Positions 13,356 through 22,141 of a stretch of DNA of 22,611 nucleotides are shown here, piece by piece; within the stretch, counting starts at the first letter, position 1, and every line of letters starts with the position of its first letter. The stretch covers positions 1 through 22,611 of IMG/VR virus record IMGVR_UViG_3300032288_001035, one strand, 5' to 3'. The notes under the pieces were generated by a model. The model had not been told where the DNA came from. It saw only the letters and a program-made list of their open reading frames with translations, and did no database searches. Made by a program: the position numbers and the translations under genes. The stretch comes from a virus.

Positions 13356-13699
13356 ACCTTTCTCCGCGTCTGAATCTCGATCTCGTAATGATCCATGTCG
13401 ATGTCCTGCACGCTCAGAATCTCGTACGTGTTGCCCTCAAATATCAGCCGCATGAATGGCGTAATGTTCGCCGCTGTTTTTGACCACATCGCCTTCCAAA
13501 CGTGCGACACATCCGCATTGACTTGCTGAACCTTCCAAAACTCCCGACCGCCCTTTGAAACACACGAGCACCACAGCTTGCAGTATTCAGACCAGTTGGC
13601 ATTCGTTGTTTGCTCAACCTGTCCGTGAGCGTCGACGGATTGCCCCGTCAGATGCTGAATCGTGCACTTCTTGTCGTAGTCGTGGCCGTCGCATTTCAC
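13352..13699 (-). CDS. Head-tail joining (head closure) protein
   Basis: A 115-residue SPP1 gp16/HK97-type head closure protein: KKCTIQHLTGQSVDAHGQV, then WSEYCKLWCSCVSKGGREFW and C-terminal MRLIFEGNTYEILSVQDID, the pattern of phage head-tail joining proteins. Overlaps the connector stop and the next start by ATGA. It carries four extra cysteines, in line with the Cys-rich habit of this phage. Confidence 0.85.
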   Translation of the reverse strand: MKCDGHDYDKKCTIQHLTGQSVDAHGQVEQTTNANWSEYCKLWCSCVSKGGREFWKVQQVNADVSHVWKAMWSKTAANITPFMRLIFEGNTYEILSVQDIDMDHYEIEIQTRRKV

Positions 13700-14280
13700 G
13701 CTGACACCTCATGAAACGAGGTCCACTGAATCTCTGACAGCAGGTTTTTGTATTTTGTTGTTGATCCCTCGCAGCCCCGGAAATTCGCTTTGATGTGTTC
13801 GACAATGGCAAGCTTCGCAGCCGCCGGCACTGCTGATGCCGCTCCGTATCCGCACGTCATGGTGATCACCACCTTGTTTGGTCGATACAGGTTAGTCACC
13901 GGCCATGACTTCGATTCCTTCAGCACAATCTGCGGTGGTGTCGTCGTCAGATTAGCGTAATAGTCGTCCGTTGAAACCGTCTGCAGCGTGTCGTCCTGGT
14001 CGTAGTATTTGATGTGAGTGATTGCCGACACTGGAGCCAGCCTGATAGCGATGTCGCCAAACGTTCCGGGAAAGTCCTCGATGTGCATTTCAACTGTCTG
14101 GGTGATCAACTTCCGATAGCTTTGATCCTCGACCGCAATTCGTGCCGCTTTCAGCAGGTCTTGCAGTTCGCTGTCAAAGTCGCATGTCGTTACCCGCAAT
14201 CGATTCTTCAGGTCGTCGATCGTGAGCGGTTCCGTTGTTGGTTGGCTCGTGACTTTGAAGGTTGGACTTGGCTTTGACAT
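13696..14280 (-). CDS. Head-tail connector (gp6/phiE125 gp8-like)
   Basis: A 194-residue protein with the helical family core LTIDDLKNRLRV, FDSELQDLLKAARIAVED, YRKLITQTVEMHIEDFPG, the middle β segment with LAPVSAITHIKYYDQDD, and CGYGAASAVPAAAKLAIVEHI. It forms the ring beneath the portal. ATG 14280 has GAGGA nine bases upstream. The start overlaps the previous small gene by 73 bases, unusually long for this operon. Confidence 0.88.
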   Translation of the reverse strand: MSKPSPTFKVTSQPTTEPLTIDDLKNRLRVTTCDFDSELQDLLKAARIAVEDQSYRKLITQTVEMHIEDFPGTFGDIAIRLAPVSAITHIKYYDQDDTLQTVSTDDYYANLTTTPPQIVLKESKSWPVTNLYRPNKVVITMTCGYGAASAVPAAAKLAIVEHIKANFRGCEGSTTKYKNLLSEIQWTSFHEVSA

Positions 14281-14420
14281 TTCTTTGCGTCCTCGTTTTC
14301 AAACTCTTGTGCCCAGCGAGCAATTCCACGCCTGACCAGTTCTGTTGCTGGCCCGCGCCCAATGCCAGTCCAAACATAACCCACTGGAAACTGATTCCAC
14401 GGCTTCAGTAAAACAATCAC
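14208..14420 (-). CDS. Small phage protein upstream of the connector, unknown function
   Basis: A 70-residue protein. I chose GTG 14420, which overlaps the previous stop as GTGA and gives an N-terminus (V/M)IVLLKPWNQFPVGYVW like other small phage proteins of this position; ATG 14441 is seven codons longer. The motif GPATELVRRGIARWA follows. The last third (KKCQSQVQPSKSRANQQ) is low-complexity, basic and overlaps the connector gene by 73 bases in another frame. Such proteins occur next to head-tail connectors; role unknown. Confidence 0.6.
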   Translation of the reverse strand: MIVLLKPWNQFPVGYVWTGIGRGPATELVRRGIARWAQEFENEDAKKCQSQVQPSKSRANQQRNRSRSTT

Positions 14421-15544
14421 AGCCCGTTTTCCTTTCGCCATTCGTGCACATAAATGTGCTTCGCTTGCAGGTTCTCATCGAACATCGCAACCGTTTCCTC
14501 GAGATGCCCGATCGAAACTGATGGAGCCACGTAAATCGTCTTGCCTGCTTTTCGCCATTGATGCCAAAACCAGATGTCATCATCCAGCCTATCATCACTC
14601 CAATTTCCCTCTGCGTCCGGCTGTCCAACGAACCACGGTTTTTCCACATGCTTCAGCGAATCGACACGAATGAGCGTCAGGCCAAAGTGGGCAGTAGTCA
14701 CCTTGATCGGCTTGCCATCCACTTCGACGTGCTCGTCATTGATACCCGATCCCGTCGTCATCAGCGGATACTTTCCGCCGCGTCGACACTGTAAAGCCGC
14801 TAGCGCGTCGATATGCGGATTACTTGCCATGATTGACATTAGTCGTTTGACGTGATCGGCCGTAAACAGCGAATCCGAATCCAGCGACAGAATCCAGTCC
14901 AGCCCCTTATCAACAGCATCCTGAAACATTCGCTGCATGCACTGGCCCCAAAAAACGCCCTGCGTTGTCGTAAGGTCCAGCCTGTGCGGTTTTAGTGCCT
15001 CCTGAATAATCGTGCGGGCCGCCACCGCTTCGTATCGTGGCAGTGTTAGGTATGCCCCGACCTTGACAGTCACGCCGTCCGCCTTTTTCTCTACGGCCTT
15101 TTTGAATCCCTCGAGATTTAACGAGCACGGATGTGCCGCCGTGTCTGTGTTCGGTGATTCCCAACGTCGAACGTTTTCTAGTCCGAAATGCTCCATGTGT
15201 GCCCGAAGTCGGGTTTCATTCCACGCCGATCGGTGAATGTTGTCTTCGTCCGTTTGGCCGCCCATCACAATAAACGGCCATTCATCTGGATCGGCCTTCG
15301 ACGCTGCGTCGAGGTCTGGAACCGCAAGCCGAATTTTTCCGCCGGGCTTCAAAACTCGAGTCCAATCTTTCAACGCCGCCTGAGCATCGGCAAAGCTGAA
15401 GTGTTCAAGAATGTGGCTCGCCCGAATTTCATCAACCGAGTTGTCTGGATAGCTGAGCGGATACGCCTCTGACCCTAGTTTGCGGTCGATTGGCGTGAAT
15501 CCCTGAATAACTGTCGATCCTGCTCCGATGTTTAGTTTAAGCAT
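14417..15544 (-). CDS. Methyltransferase-glycosyltransferase fusion
   Basis: A 375-residue bifunctional-looking enzyme. Residues 1-160 are a class I SAM methyltransferase domain: KLNIGAGSTVIQGFTPIDRK, then SVDEIRASHILEHF and VLKPGGKIRLAVPDLD. Residues about 163-375 are a GT-A-like domain: VGAYLTLPRYEAVAARTI, a DSDSLF metal-binding motif near 222-227, and HFGLTLIRVDSL with DDDIWFWHQWRKAG. It sits inside the head module, coupled to an FkbM methyltransferase (13-base overlap). Probably modifies a sugar on the virion or host envelope; the target is not visible. Confidence 0.8.
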   Translation of the reverse strand: MLKLNIGAGSTVIQGFTPIDRKLGSEAYPLSYPDNSVDEIRASHILEHFSFADAQAALKDWTRVLKPGGKIRLAVPDLDAASKADPDEWPFIVMGGQTDEDNIHRSAWNETRLRAHMEHFGLENVRRWESPNTDTAAHPCSLNLEGFKKAVEKKADGVTVKVGAYLTLPRYEAVAARTIIQEALKPHRLDLTTTQGVFWGQCMQRMFQDAVDKGLDWILSLDSDSLFTADHVKRLMSIMASNPHIDALAALQCRRGGKYPLMTTGSGINDEHVEVDGKPIKVTTAHFGLTLIRVDSLKHVEKPWFVGQPDAEGNWSDDRLDDDIWFWHQWRKAGKTIYVAPSVSIGHLEETVAMFDENLQAKHIYVHEWRKENGL

Positions 15545-16128
15545 GTGTTTTCAATAAAGAGTGCGTTGCAAAACGTTGTCGCCACAAGCGTGTATCCTTT
15601 AAACTCTCCCAGTCCCTTTATTTGCTTCAGCCCTGCCTGTGCGGGATATGGTTCACCCCGTTGCGGCACTGGCATTGACGGTCCCTGAGTGCTGATTTCG
15701 ACAAGCAGGATTCGCGGCCTAAATGCGACCAGATTGTGCCACATCCAATAATCCTGCCCGTCGATATCGATGATCCCAAGATCTGGCGTCTCGTCGATAA
15801 ATGTTTCCAGAAGCACGCGATCGAGATCAGAGCAAAAAGCATGGATGCAAGTTGACTGAGCATCGAAATCGGCCTTTAGCTTCTCGAATTGCCGGTCATC
15901 TCCTTCAATCAGAACAGCCTTCCAGCCTTCCTCTCGAAGCCTCAACGTGTTGGAGAAGAACCGACCGTCAGCCGCTCCGATTTCAAAGCAGTGACGGTTG
16001 GTTTCTCCTATCTTCAGCAAACAGGCCGCAATCAAACCGTCTTCACCGAATTGCGTGTAAACGTTGTGCCCCTTGCCGCGTAACCACGGCACATGGGCCT
16101 CGTAATTGATTGAACCTGTTTGCGACAT
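15532..16128 (-). CDS. FkbM-family methyltransferase
   Basis: A 198-residue SAM-dependent methyltransferase of the FkbM kind. NVYTQFGEDGLI precedes the SAM motif CFEIGAADGRFFSNT and EGWKAVLIEGDDRQF. Then DLGIIDIDGQDYWMW and ILLVEISTQ. The family O-methylates sugars and lipid-linked glycans. Start by TAATG coupling to the decoration-like gene. It interrupts the usual capsid-to-connector order, so it is probably a later insertion that became fully integrated into the operon. Confidence 0.85.
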   Translation of the reverse strand: MSQTGSINYEAHVPWLRGKGHNVYTQFGEDGLIAACLLKIGETNRHCFEIGAADGRFFSNTLRLREEGWKAVLIEGDDRQFEKLKADFDAQSTCIHAFCSDLDRVLLETFIDETPDLGIIDIDGQDYWMWHNLVAFRPRILLVEISTQGPSMPVPQRGEPYPAQAGLKQIKGLGEFKGYTLVATTFCNALFIENTCLN

Positions 16129-16550
16129 TACGCGAACACCGCCGTATCAGCCACGCTTGTGGTTCCGTTCGGTGCATCATTCAGATCACTCAGCGTCGCA
16201 ATGGCTGAGAACGTGACGTTATCGTTCGTCGCGGTGGCCGTCGTGACCGCCAGTCGCAGGTATCGCTTTTTGCCACGCAGGTCGATGCCGTAGTGCATCT
16301 CACGGGCTGCTGTCAGGTCGACGGCGGTCTGCGTGTCGATCGTTGCGAAGTTTGTCACAACCGTGTCGTCTGACTGGCTCAGCACCAGCGTCGGGCCGAC
16401 CGCGTTTGTGTTGAGTTCGGACGCAAACGCAACGCGAATAGTTGCGTAGCCTGCACCCTGAGTGTCAAGGTTTGCCGTTGTCGTTGCGCTGCTCGTTTGT
16501 GCCTTTGGAGCAATTAACAGCGAATCGTTCACCAATCGTTCTTTTATCAT
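16128..16550 (-). CDS. Probable capsid decoration or minor head protein
   Basis: A 140-residue, Ala/Thr-rich β-type protein starting MIKERLVNDSLLIAPKAQ, with strands ATIRVAFASELNT, LVLSQSDDTVV and RYLRLAVTTATATND. No membrane or signal features. Position immediately after the major capsid gene is that of decoration proteins and head fibres. GGAG 10 bases upstream of ATG 16550. Family not recognised. Confidence 0.65.
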   Translation of the reverse strand: MIKERLVNDSLLIAPKAQTSSATTTANLDTQGAGYATIRVAFASELNTNAVGPTLVLSQSDDTVVTNFATIDTQTAVDLTAAREMHYGIDLRGKKRYLRLAVTTATATNDNVTFSAIATLSDLNDAPNGTTSVADTAVFA

Positions 16551-16584
16551 TATCGAGGTCTCCGCAGAGATTGAATTCAGAGAG

Positions 16585-16611
16585 GCAGGCGATTCACGGC
16601 GAACCGCCTGC
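16585..16611 (-). promoter_or_regulatory. Hairpin between the capsid and decoration-like genes
   Basis: A perfect 7-bp stem (GCAGGCG/CGCCTGC) with a 13-base loop in the 79-base gap after the capsid stop. No T-run follows, so it is not a classic terminator. It may stabilise the upstream capsid mRNA or tune downstream expression. Confidence 0.45.
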
Positions 16612-16629
16612 GGTCATGCCGTCAACTGA

Positions 16630-18081
16630 TTAGCTGCCAGCGGTCTCGAGGCCAACAATCGGGCCTGCTTCTGTGTTGCTGCCGAAGTCATGCACAACAA
16701 CGTCGAAACGTTCTGTTCCGCGTACCCCGATCTGGTTTCGCTCGAACATGCTTTCGCCGCCGATCGTTGCCTGATCGCTGAATGCGATCTCGTCTCGCTG
16801 ACGGTCGCCAAACATTGCACCCATTGAGTGATCCCCGAAAGTAACTGGGATCTGGCTGTTCGCCTCGGTCGACGGGTACTTCTGGCAGATCTCAACAGGG
16901 TAGCCGAGAAACATCGGCATACGTCGGCCGTTGACGGTTTCCGTTGCTGTAGTTCCTCCGGCCGCAAGTGCCAGGCGAACCATAACGGTGTAATAGAACG
17001 TCTTGTGGCAAACCCACTTTGTCGACGGCGTGTCGGCGTACTGCGGAAGCGAACCAACAACGCTTTCGAAGTTTGCCAGCGTTAGTTCTGACCACAAGTT
17101 GCCCGCACCGGAAATCAGCCCCGGAGCCGTGCCTGCCGTCAGCGTGTCAAGCTTCGTTCGGATGCCGCTGATACCGCCGTAGGTTGATGTTCCTGTGCCG
17201 TTGAAAGCACAGTCATCTTCTTTGCTGGCGAAGCTGTATGCGATTTCTCGCACGAGCTTGTCGGCCCAAGAGATCACGCTGTCCATGTCCAGTTGACGGC
17301 TGATTCGGGCCAGCGTCATCAAGTCTTTCGCGACCAGAGTGATATTGTCGTGAGACATGCTCGACTCGGTTCCGGCAGCGTTTTCTCCGACGAAGTACGC
17401 CGTCAATCCGCTCAACTGTCGTGGCTCTGTCTTCTTATCGGAAGACATCGGCACGACACTCAGCAACCGGCGGGCTGTTCCAAACTGTTCGCGGAGCAGA
17501 ATCAGGTCTGTGCCAAATTCGGTTGGGACGAACACATGCGAACCAGTAGCATCCGATCCACCTTCGCCGTGAGCCGCATTAAGAATGCCCAACTCTTGCA
17601 CGTAACGTTCTGCCTGAGCCGTGACGCCCTTGTACTGCGGCAGACAATTACCAAGCAGGCTCATAGCCCACACGCCAAAGCGGAATGCTTTGACTTCTGG
17701 CGTCGTTCCGTCTTCGCCTTGGGTGAAGTTCTGGACGCGATGCGGACGAACGTTGCGAGGCAGTTTGAAGTCTACGCCGTTGCCAACGTGCGGCAATGCT
17801 GGAGCAAGCGAGCCGCCGAAATTGTCGAACATGGCTCGGATTGTCGGATTGTCGGGCTTGTTCTTGGCAGCCTGCAGTTTGTTTCGCATTTCAGACTGCT
17901 CTGTGGCTTTCTTCGCCAAAGCGTCGATCTCGTTGCCAACCGTGTCGGCTTCGTCCATTGATGCCTTGACCTTGGCGGCATCTTCGTCGGACATCATTTG
18001 ATCGCCAGCCGCGTCGATGATCTTTTGAGCGTCATCCAGCAGGGATTGTCGCTTTGCCTGCAGTTCTTTGAGTTTGTTCAT
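16630..18081 (-). CDS. Major capsid protein, HK97 fold, with N-terminal scaffold (delta) domain
   Basis: A 483-residue protein. Residues 1-75 are a coiled coil (MNKLKELQAKRQSLLDDAQK to EQSEMRNKLQAAKN), the delta domain that serves as internal scaffold and is removed by the prohead protease. The rest is an HK97-type capsid core: LLSVVPMSSDKKTEPRQL, TLARISRQLDMDSVISWAD, an E-loop-like region and GDHSMGAMFGDRQRDEIAFSD near the C-terminus. ATG 18081 follows an AGGA site held in a hairpin (18083-18110). Confidence 0.93.
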   Translation of the reverse strand: MNKLKELQAKRQSLLDDAQKIIDAAGDQMMSDEDAAKVKASMDEADTVGNEIDALAKKATEQSEMRNKLQAAKNKPDNPTIRAMFDNFGGSLAPALPHVGNGVDFKLPRNVRPHRVQNFTQGEDGTTPEVKAFRFGVWAMSLLGNCLPQYKGVTAQAERYVQELGILNAAHGEGGSDATGSHVFVPTEFGTDLILLREQFGTARRLLSVVPMSSDKKTEPRQLSGLTAYFVGENAAGTESSMSHDNITLVAKDLMTLARISRQLDMDSVISWADKLVREIAYSFASKEDDCAFNGTGTSTYGGISGIRTKLDTLTAGTAPGLISGAGNLWSELTLANFESVVGSLPQYADTPSTKWVCHKTFYYTVMVRLALAAGGTTATETVNGRRMPMFLGYPVEICQKYPSTEANSQIPVTFGDHSMGAMFGDRQRDEIAFSDQATIGGESMFERNQIGVRGTERFDVVVHDFGSNTEAGPIVGLETAGS

Positions 18082-18247
18082 TGTTGATTCCTGATTCGCC
18101 AGGGATCAACGCAAAACGCCAATCGCCTGGCAGGTTTTCGATGAAGAAAATCTGCTAAACGACTGGCGTGAAACTTATCACACAGATCGCAGTTGCCGCG
18201 TCCATCTCACTTGAGACTTCGCGACTTACGAGGGAACTCTAAACAGC
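18082..18247 (-). promoter_or_regulatory. Structured 5' leader of the capsid gene with sequestered ribosome site
   Basis: This is the longest gap within the structural operon and holds three consecutive hairpins. The first is CGCG (18223-18220/18200-18197) around TCTC/GAGA. The second has ACGCCA/TGGCGT (18169-18164/18121-18116) outside GCAG-TTTTC/GAAAA-CTGC. The third has 18110-18105 paired with 18088-18083 (GTTGAT/ATCAAC), then CCTGG (18103-18099) with TCAGG (18094-18090), around a CGAA tetraloop. The third contains the AGGA Shine-Dalgarno while leaving the ATG just outside. A promoter could also lie here; I see no strong one. Confidence 0.55.
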
Positions 18248-18943
18248 TTATTGCCGATTTGTCAACGCTGATTTTGCAATTCGATAGTTTAGCATGCTCT
18301 GAAGCTTTGCTGTGTCGTTCTTCGGCTTTGGTTTTTTGCCGCTACCCGCCTCAATAATCTCATCAATAAACCCCATATCAAGAGCCTGCTGGGCGTTGTA
18401 CTTTGTTCCATCGCCATTGGCTCCAAGCAATGCAGACGCCATCACCTTTTCTGTTTTGCCGGTCTTTGCTGCGTAGGTTTTGACGGCCGCCTCGTTAAAG
18501 TTTTCCAACCAGTCAATCGTTTCCTTGATTTCCGCAATGTGCCCGTACGCAAACCCGATCCCTTCGTGGATGTGGTATGTCGCGTTGCTGTACATCTTCA
18601 CCGAGTCAGCACCAATCGCCGCAAGACTTGCCGCCGATGCTGCAACGCTTTCAATGATTGCCGTTGTTGGGCCTTTGTGGTCTGCAATGGCGTTATGAAT
18701 CGCCAGCCCATCATAGGCAAGCCCGCCAAATGAGTTGATTCGCATCGTAACCGGCTTGTTGCGATTTGATGACAGTACCTTGGCAATTGATCCCGCGTCG
18801 GACTCGGTGTATTCGTCACCAACAACGCCGTACAGAAACAGTTCCAACTCTTCCGCCGTATTGTTGTAAAACACGCGAAAATTCTCGTCTTTTACTGCGT
18901 TTTCGATGCTTTTTGGCAAAGAAAGAGTGATTTTTGATCTCAT
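18248..18943 (-). CDS. ClpP-like prohead maturation protease (S14)
   Basis: A 231-residue serine protease of the phage ClpP-type. Visible features: TMRINSFGG (68-74), the nucleophile region ESVAASAASLAAIGAD with Ser103 as the likely catalytic serine, and the His126 motif YHIHEGIG. ALDMGFIDEI follows near the C-terminus. It cleaves the capsid delta domain during head maturation. Its ATG overlaps the portal stop by ATGA. Confidence 0.92.
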   Translation of the reverse strand: MRSKITLSLPKSIENAVKDENFRVFYNNTAEELELFLYGVVGDEYTESDAGSIAKVLSSNRNKPVTMRINSFGGLAYDGLAIHNAIADHKGPTTAIIESVAASAASLAAIGADSVKMYSNATYHIHEGIGFAYGHIAEIKETIDWLENFNEAAVKTYAAKTGKTEKVMASALLGANGDGTKYNAQQALDMGFIDEIIEAGSGKKPKPKNDTAKLQSMLNYRIAKSALTNRQ

Positions 18944-20547
18944 TTTTGCACCACTTTCATCAGATTTTCGACAAGTTGATCAGCACGAGAATCCCACGAT
19001 GCGACCACGTCTGCAACGTTTGCTTTCAGGCTTGTTGTCGTACTCACGGAATGAGCGTCAGCCAAGAGCTTCTTTGAATGCTCGGCGTGAGAAATAATCG
19101 CTAATCGTGCCTCTGATTGCTCGAGTGCCGGCAGCGTTGAGTCAGTCCATGTCGTGTAAAACTCATCCACCGCAGAAATAAACTTTGCGGCCTGCATTCC
19201 GGCACGCTGCACGACTCTGTCACGCTCGATTTTGATGGCTTGCGTGACGGAGCTGGTGATCATGGCACGAAGAATGTTTTCCGTGCCGCTGTCTTCCTTT
19301 TCTGGCTCTTCTTTCATTGGCTTTGGTCCGCCCTGGTACTCTGCCTCTTCGCCTGAAACCACCCAGTTCGCAGGATGAAAAAACTTATCGCCGTCCGGTC
19401 CTGTCGATGGCATGTTAAGACGTGCCCGACCTTCGTTGCGCGTCATCACGCCCGATTCTATCTGTCGATAAATGCCGTTGACCTTCGATTCGAACGTCAT
19501 CTGAATCAACGCTTCGCGGTTAAACTCGATGATGTGCGAATCGCTTTCCTTTTCCTTGTCTGTCAGCAGTTTATCTTCAAACTCCGCTTCCCACGTCTGT
19601 AGCCACGGCTGGAGCGTGTAGTCAAGGTAGCTTTGCCCTTCTGCTTCCAAGCTGTTGTGGCTTGTCCGCGTTGAGTCTCCGAGCATGTGAGGAGGCACGC
19701 CTGTGATATTGCTGACTGTCGATCTGACTTCGTATTCCCGCGTTTGCAGGAACTGAGCGGCATCGTTTGGAATCGTCAATTGCTGGAACTTCACGCCATC
19801 CTGAAGCAAGGCAACCTTGTGCGAATTCGTAAGCCCCTGCTGCATGCTGTTCCACGCCTGCAACGTGTTGCGAATCTTTTCTTCATTAAATGAGCCGGGG
19901 ACCATCAGAAGCCCGCTCATTGAAGAACCTTGAGAGAAATACCGTCCGCCGTACTGCTGTGCCGCCATGCCGACGCCAAGAGCATCCTTCATCAGGTCCA
20001 GTATTGGCCAGCCTGTAATTCCGTCACCGCCGAACCCCCTGATGTGAATCATGTCTTCCGCTGGAACCCTGACCGGCTTGCCGTTGATGTACGTGACATA
20101 CCACAGATTGCCGTTGTCCAGTTTGATCATGGTCTGCTGAGCGTCCCACATGATTAGCCCTACCGGCTTTCCGTTGACACGGTCGATTGCTGCGTAGGAA
20201 TTTCCATGCAATGCCGCGATTGCCGTCATTGCCCGCCGAAACGTGTAGGCGCTCACCCAGCGGTTGGGTTTTTTTTCCATCAGGTATTGGGCCGGATGGT
20301 TCATCGCAACTTTTTTGCCGCCGTTCTTTTGGCGACGAAAGCAGTCACAAGGCAACCCCGCAACGCTCGAGCTAATCAGGTTGATGGCACGCCAGAGCGG
20401 CGGATAGCCGAGAACGGTTCTCTGGTTGATTTGCACGCCTGCAGATGATTGCAGGCTCCCAGACATAGGCATGGGATTCCACAGGTGCTCTTCGTTCCGG
20501 CCGACAGGAACAGCGTTCACAACGTATTGACTGACACCGTATTCCAT
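18940..20547 (-). CDS. Portal protein (HK97-type)
   Basis: A 535-residue portal of the HK97 family: RTVLGYPPLWRAINLISSSVAGLPCDCFRR, then KPVRVPAEDMIHIRGFGGDGITGWP, AQQYGGRYFSQGSSMSGLLMVPG and REYEVRSTVSNITGVPPHMLGD, all diagnostic. A long C-terminal helical region from about 410 carries low-complexity Glu/Lys and may form the crown. ATG 20547 is chosen over GTG 20553 because GAGG lies five bases upstream. Twelve-fold ring at the head vertex through which DNA is packaged. Confidence 0.93.
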   Translation of the reverse strand: MEYGVSQYVVNAVPVGRNEEHLWNPMPMSGSLQSSAGVQINQRTVLGYPPLWRAINLISSSVAGLPCDCFRRQKNGGKKVAMNHPAQYLMEKKPNRWVSAYTFRRAMTAIAALHGNSYAAIDRVNGKPVGLIMWDAQQTMIKLDNGNLWYVTYINGKPVRVPAEDMIHIRGFGGDGITGWPILDLMKDALGVGMAAQQYGGRYFSQGSSMSGLLMVPGSFNEEKIRNTLQAWNSMQQGLTNSHKVALLQDGVKFQQLTIPNDAAQFLQTREYEVRSTVSNITGVPPHMLGDSTRTSHNSLEAEGQSYLDYTLQPWLQTWEAEFEDKLLTDKEKESDSHIIEFNREALIQMTFESKVNGIYRQIESGVMTRNEGRARLNMPSTGPDGDKFFHPANWVVSGEEAEYQGGPKPMKEEPEKEDSGTENILRAMITSSVTQAIKIERDRVVQRAGMQAAKFISAVDEFYTTWTDSTLPALEQSEARLAIISHAEHSKKLLADAHSVSTTTSLKANVADVVASWDSRADQLVENLMKVVQK

Positions 20548-20554
20548 AGTCACC

Positions 20555-22141
20555 TCAGAACAAAATGACGCCCGAGCCTGTTTGCTTATAGGCGGAACCC
20601 TCTGGATTTTCGTTAATGTAAAGAGCCAAGGCCATTCCCAGTGCTGTCATCCCGTCAATTTTATCACCTGACTTGCCTTTGTGAAACTTGAGATTGCCGT
20701 TTGAGTCTGCTAATCCTGCAGCATTCGACGCCATCCATCGCAACACCTTATTGCCATCGTGCTTCAGTCTTTGCGAGCCAAGCATTGAAAGCATCTGTTT
20801 GATTGCTTCGTTGTATGTTGATGTGCCTTGAACCATCTTAATTAAAACATCTTCAGGGATTCCAAGTTCTTTCATTCGCTGCGTTGGGCCTGCGGCGTTC
20901 CACGGATCAAAGCCTATACGGCGAACGTCGAATGGGGCACAGATTTCTGTGATCCGTTTTGCAACGTGCATCACGTCGACTTCGTTTCCTTCTGTGACTT
21001 CGACAAACCCTGCATCTGCAAACGACCGAATCACCCGCTGATCTTGCGCGGCTCTTCTGTTTATGTTGTCTTCTGGAATCCAAAAGTAGGGAAAGACATT
21101 AACGCCATCAGCCTTTGGGAACAGCAGCACGAATGCCGTAACGTCGCGAGTGGAGGAAAGGTCCAGCCCGCCGAAACACACCCCTCCGTCGAAATCTGCT
21201 ATCTCAATTGACGCGGCACACTTGTCCCATTCATTCATCGGAATCAGCCTGCTTTCCTGCTCTGTCCACTGATTCAAATGAAGGCGTCGAAACGAGTTTT
21301 CAAGCCCCGGTATTTCCTGTGCTTGCTTACACTCTGCTCGCAAATACTCTCGATTCAATGACACGTCCAAGCATGGGTTTGCTTTTGCCCATGTCTCTTC
21401 TGATTTCCAGTCGTCTTCTTGACCCGCCCCAAAGAGCAACGGGTAGAAACTATCGTCCTGAATGTTTCCATCAATAATGTTTCTGCTGTACTCGTGCTGC
21501 TCCCAGCAAACGCTCGACCTATCGTGCCCTGCTGTTGTTATCGCCATGAATACCGGCTGCGTTCTTGCCCCAAATCCAGTATGAAACGCCTCCCACATCT
21601 CTCGATCTTTTTGCAAATGCAACTCGTCGAAAACTACACAATGCGGGTTTGTTCCATGAATCGCCCCAGCTTCGGCCGAGCATGCCTGAAAGTAACCGTC
21701 AGCAGTGACGATTCGCTTTTTTGACTTGATCAACTCACAACGGCTTTTGAGCATCGGGCTATTCGACACCATGCCAGCCGCGATTTCATAAACCAGTCCT
21801 GCCTGATCTCGTGTCGTCGCTGCTGAATAAACCTCCTTTCCGTTCTCCTTGTCAACCAAAAGCATGTAAAGCAGAATGCCTGCCGCCAGCGTCGTCTTTC
21901 CGTTTTTTCGGGGAATCTCCAAATAGGTCGTTCGATACTTCCGCAATCCTGTTGACTTATGTTTCCACGACAGCAAGTTCTTGACGTACTCTTCCTGCCA
22001 AGGCTCAAGGATGAACGGCTTTGGCTTTCCGCTCCCTCCTTTCGGATGAGTGAGCATTTGGCTGAAAAACCGGCTAACCTTGAACGCTTCATTGTCGTCG
22101 AAATAGAACTCATCCGAAGAAGAGCTTTTCGTCTGGGTCAA
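20555..22141 (-). CDS. terL: Terminase large subunit (TerL, Terminase_1)
   Basis: A 528-residue packaging motor. ATPase domain: Walker A RKNGKT (78-83), Walker B VVFDELH (169-175, Asp172/Glu173), coupling motif ITTAG (201-205). Nuclease domain: Asp327 (GGLDLSSTRDV), Asp412 (IGFDPW) and Asp495 (DKIDGMTALG) are the metal ligands. The start is TTG 22141 with AAGGAG 10 bases upstream; it overlaps TerS by 32 bases. All catalytic residues are present, so it should be functional. Confidence 0.95.
   Translation of the reverse strand: MTQTKSSSSDEFYFDDNEAFKVSRFFSQMLTHPKGGSGKPKPFILEPWQEEYVKNLLSWKHKSTGLRKYRTTYLEIPRKNGKTTLAAGILLYMLLVDKENGKEVYSAATTRDQAGLVYEIAAGMVSNSPMLKSRCELIKSKKRIVTADGYFQACSAEAGAIHGTNPHCVVFDELHLQKDREMWEAFHTGFGARTQPVFMAITTAGHDRSSVCWEQHEYSRNIIDGNIQDDSFYPLLFGAGQEDDWKSEETWAKANPCLDVSLNREYLRAECKQAQEIPGLENSFRRLHLNQWTEQESRLIPMNEWDKCAASIEIADFDGGVCFGGLDLSSTRDVTAFVLLFPKADGVNVFPYFWIPEDNINRRAAQDQRVIRSFADAGFVEVTEGNEVDVMHVAKRITEICAPFDVRRIGFDPWNAAGPTQRMKELGIPEDVLIKMVQGTSTYNEAIKQMLSMLGSQRLKHDGNKVLRWMASNAAGLADSNGNLKFHKGKSGDKIDGMTALGMALALYINENPEGSAYKQTGSGVILF

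Noticed and set aside
17293-17961. Plus-strand 222-codon open frame opposite the capsid gene
   Set aside because: Antisense shadow of the major capsid gene, with no recognisable domain.
21730-22113. Minus-strand 127-codon frame starting at an ATGA overlap with the TerS stop
   Set aside because: It would fit the overlap style but lies in the wrong frame inside TerL; the TerL frame carries all terminase motifs.
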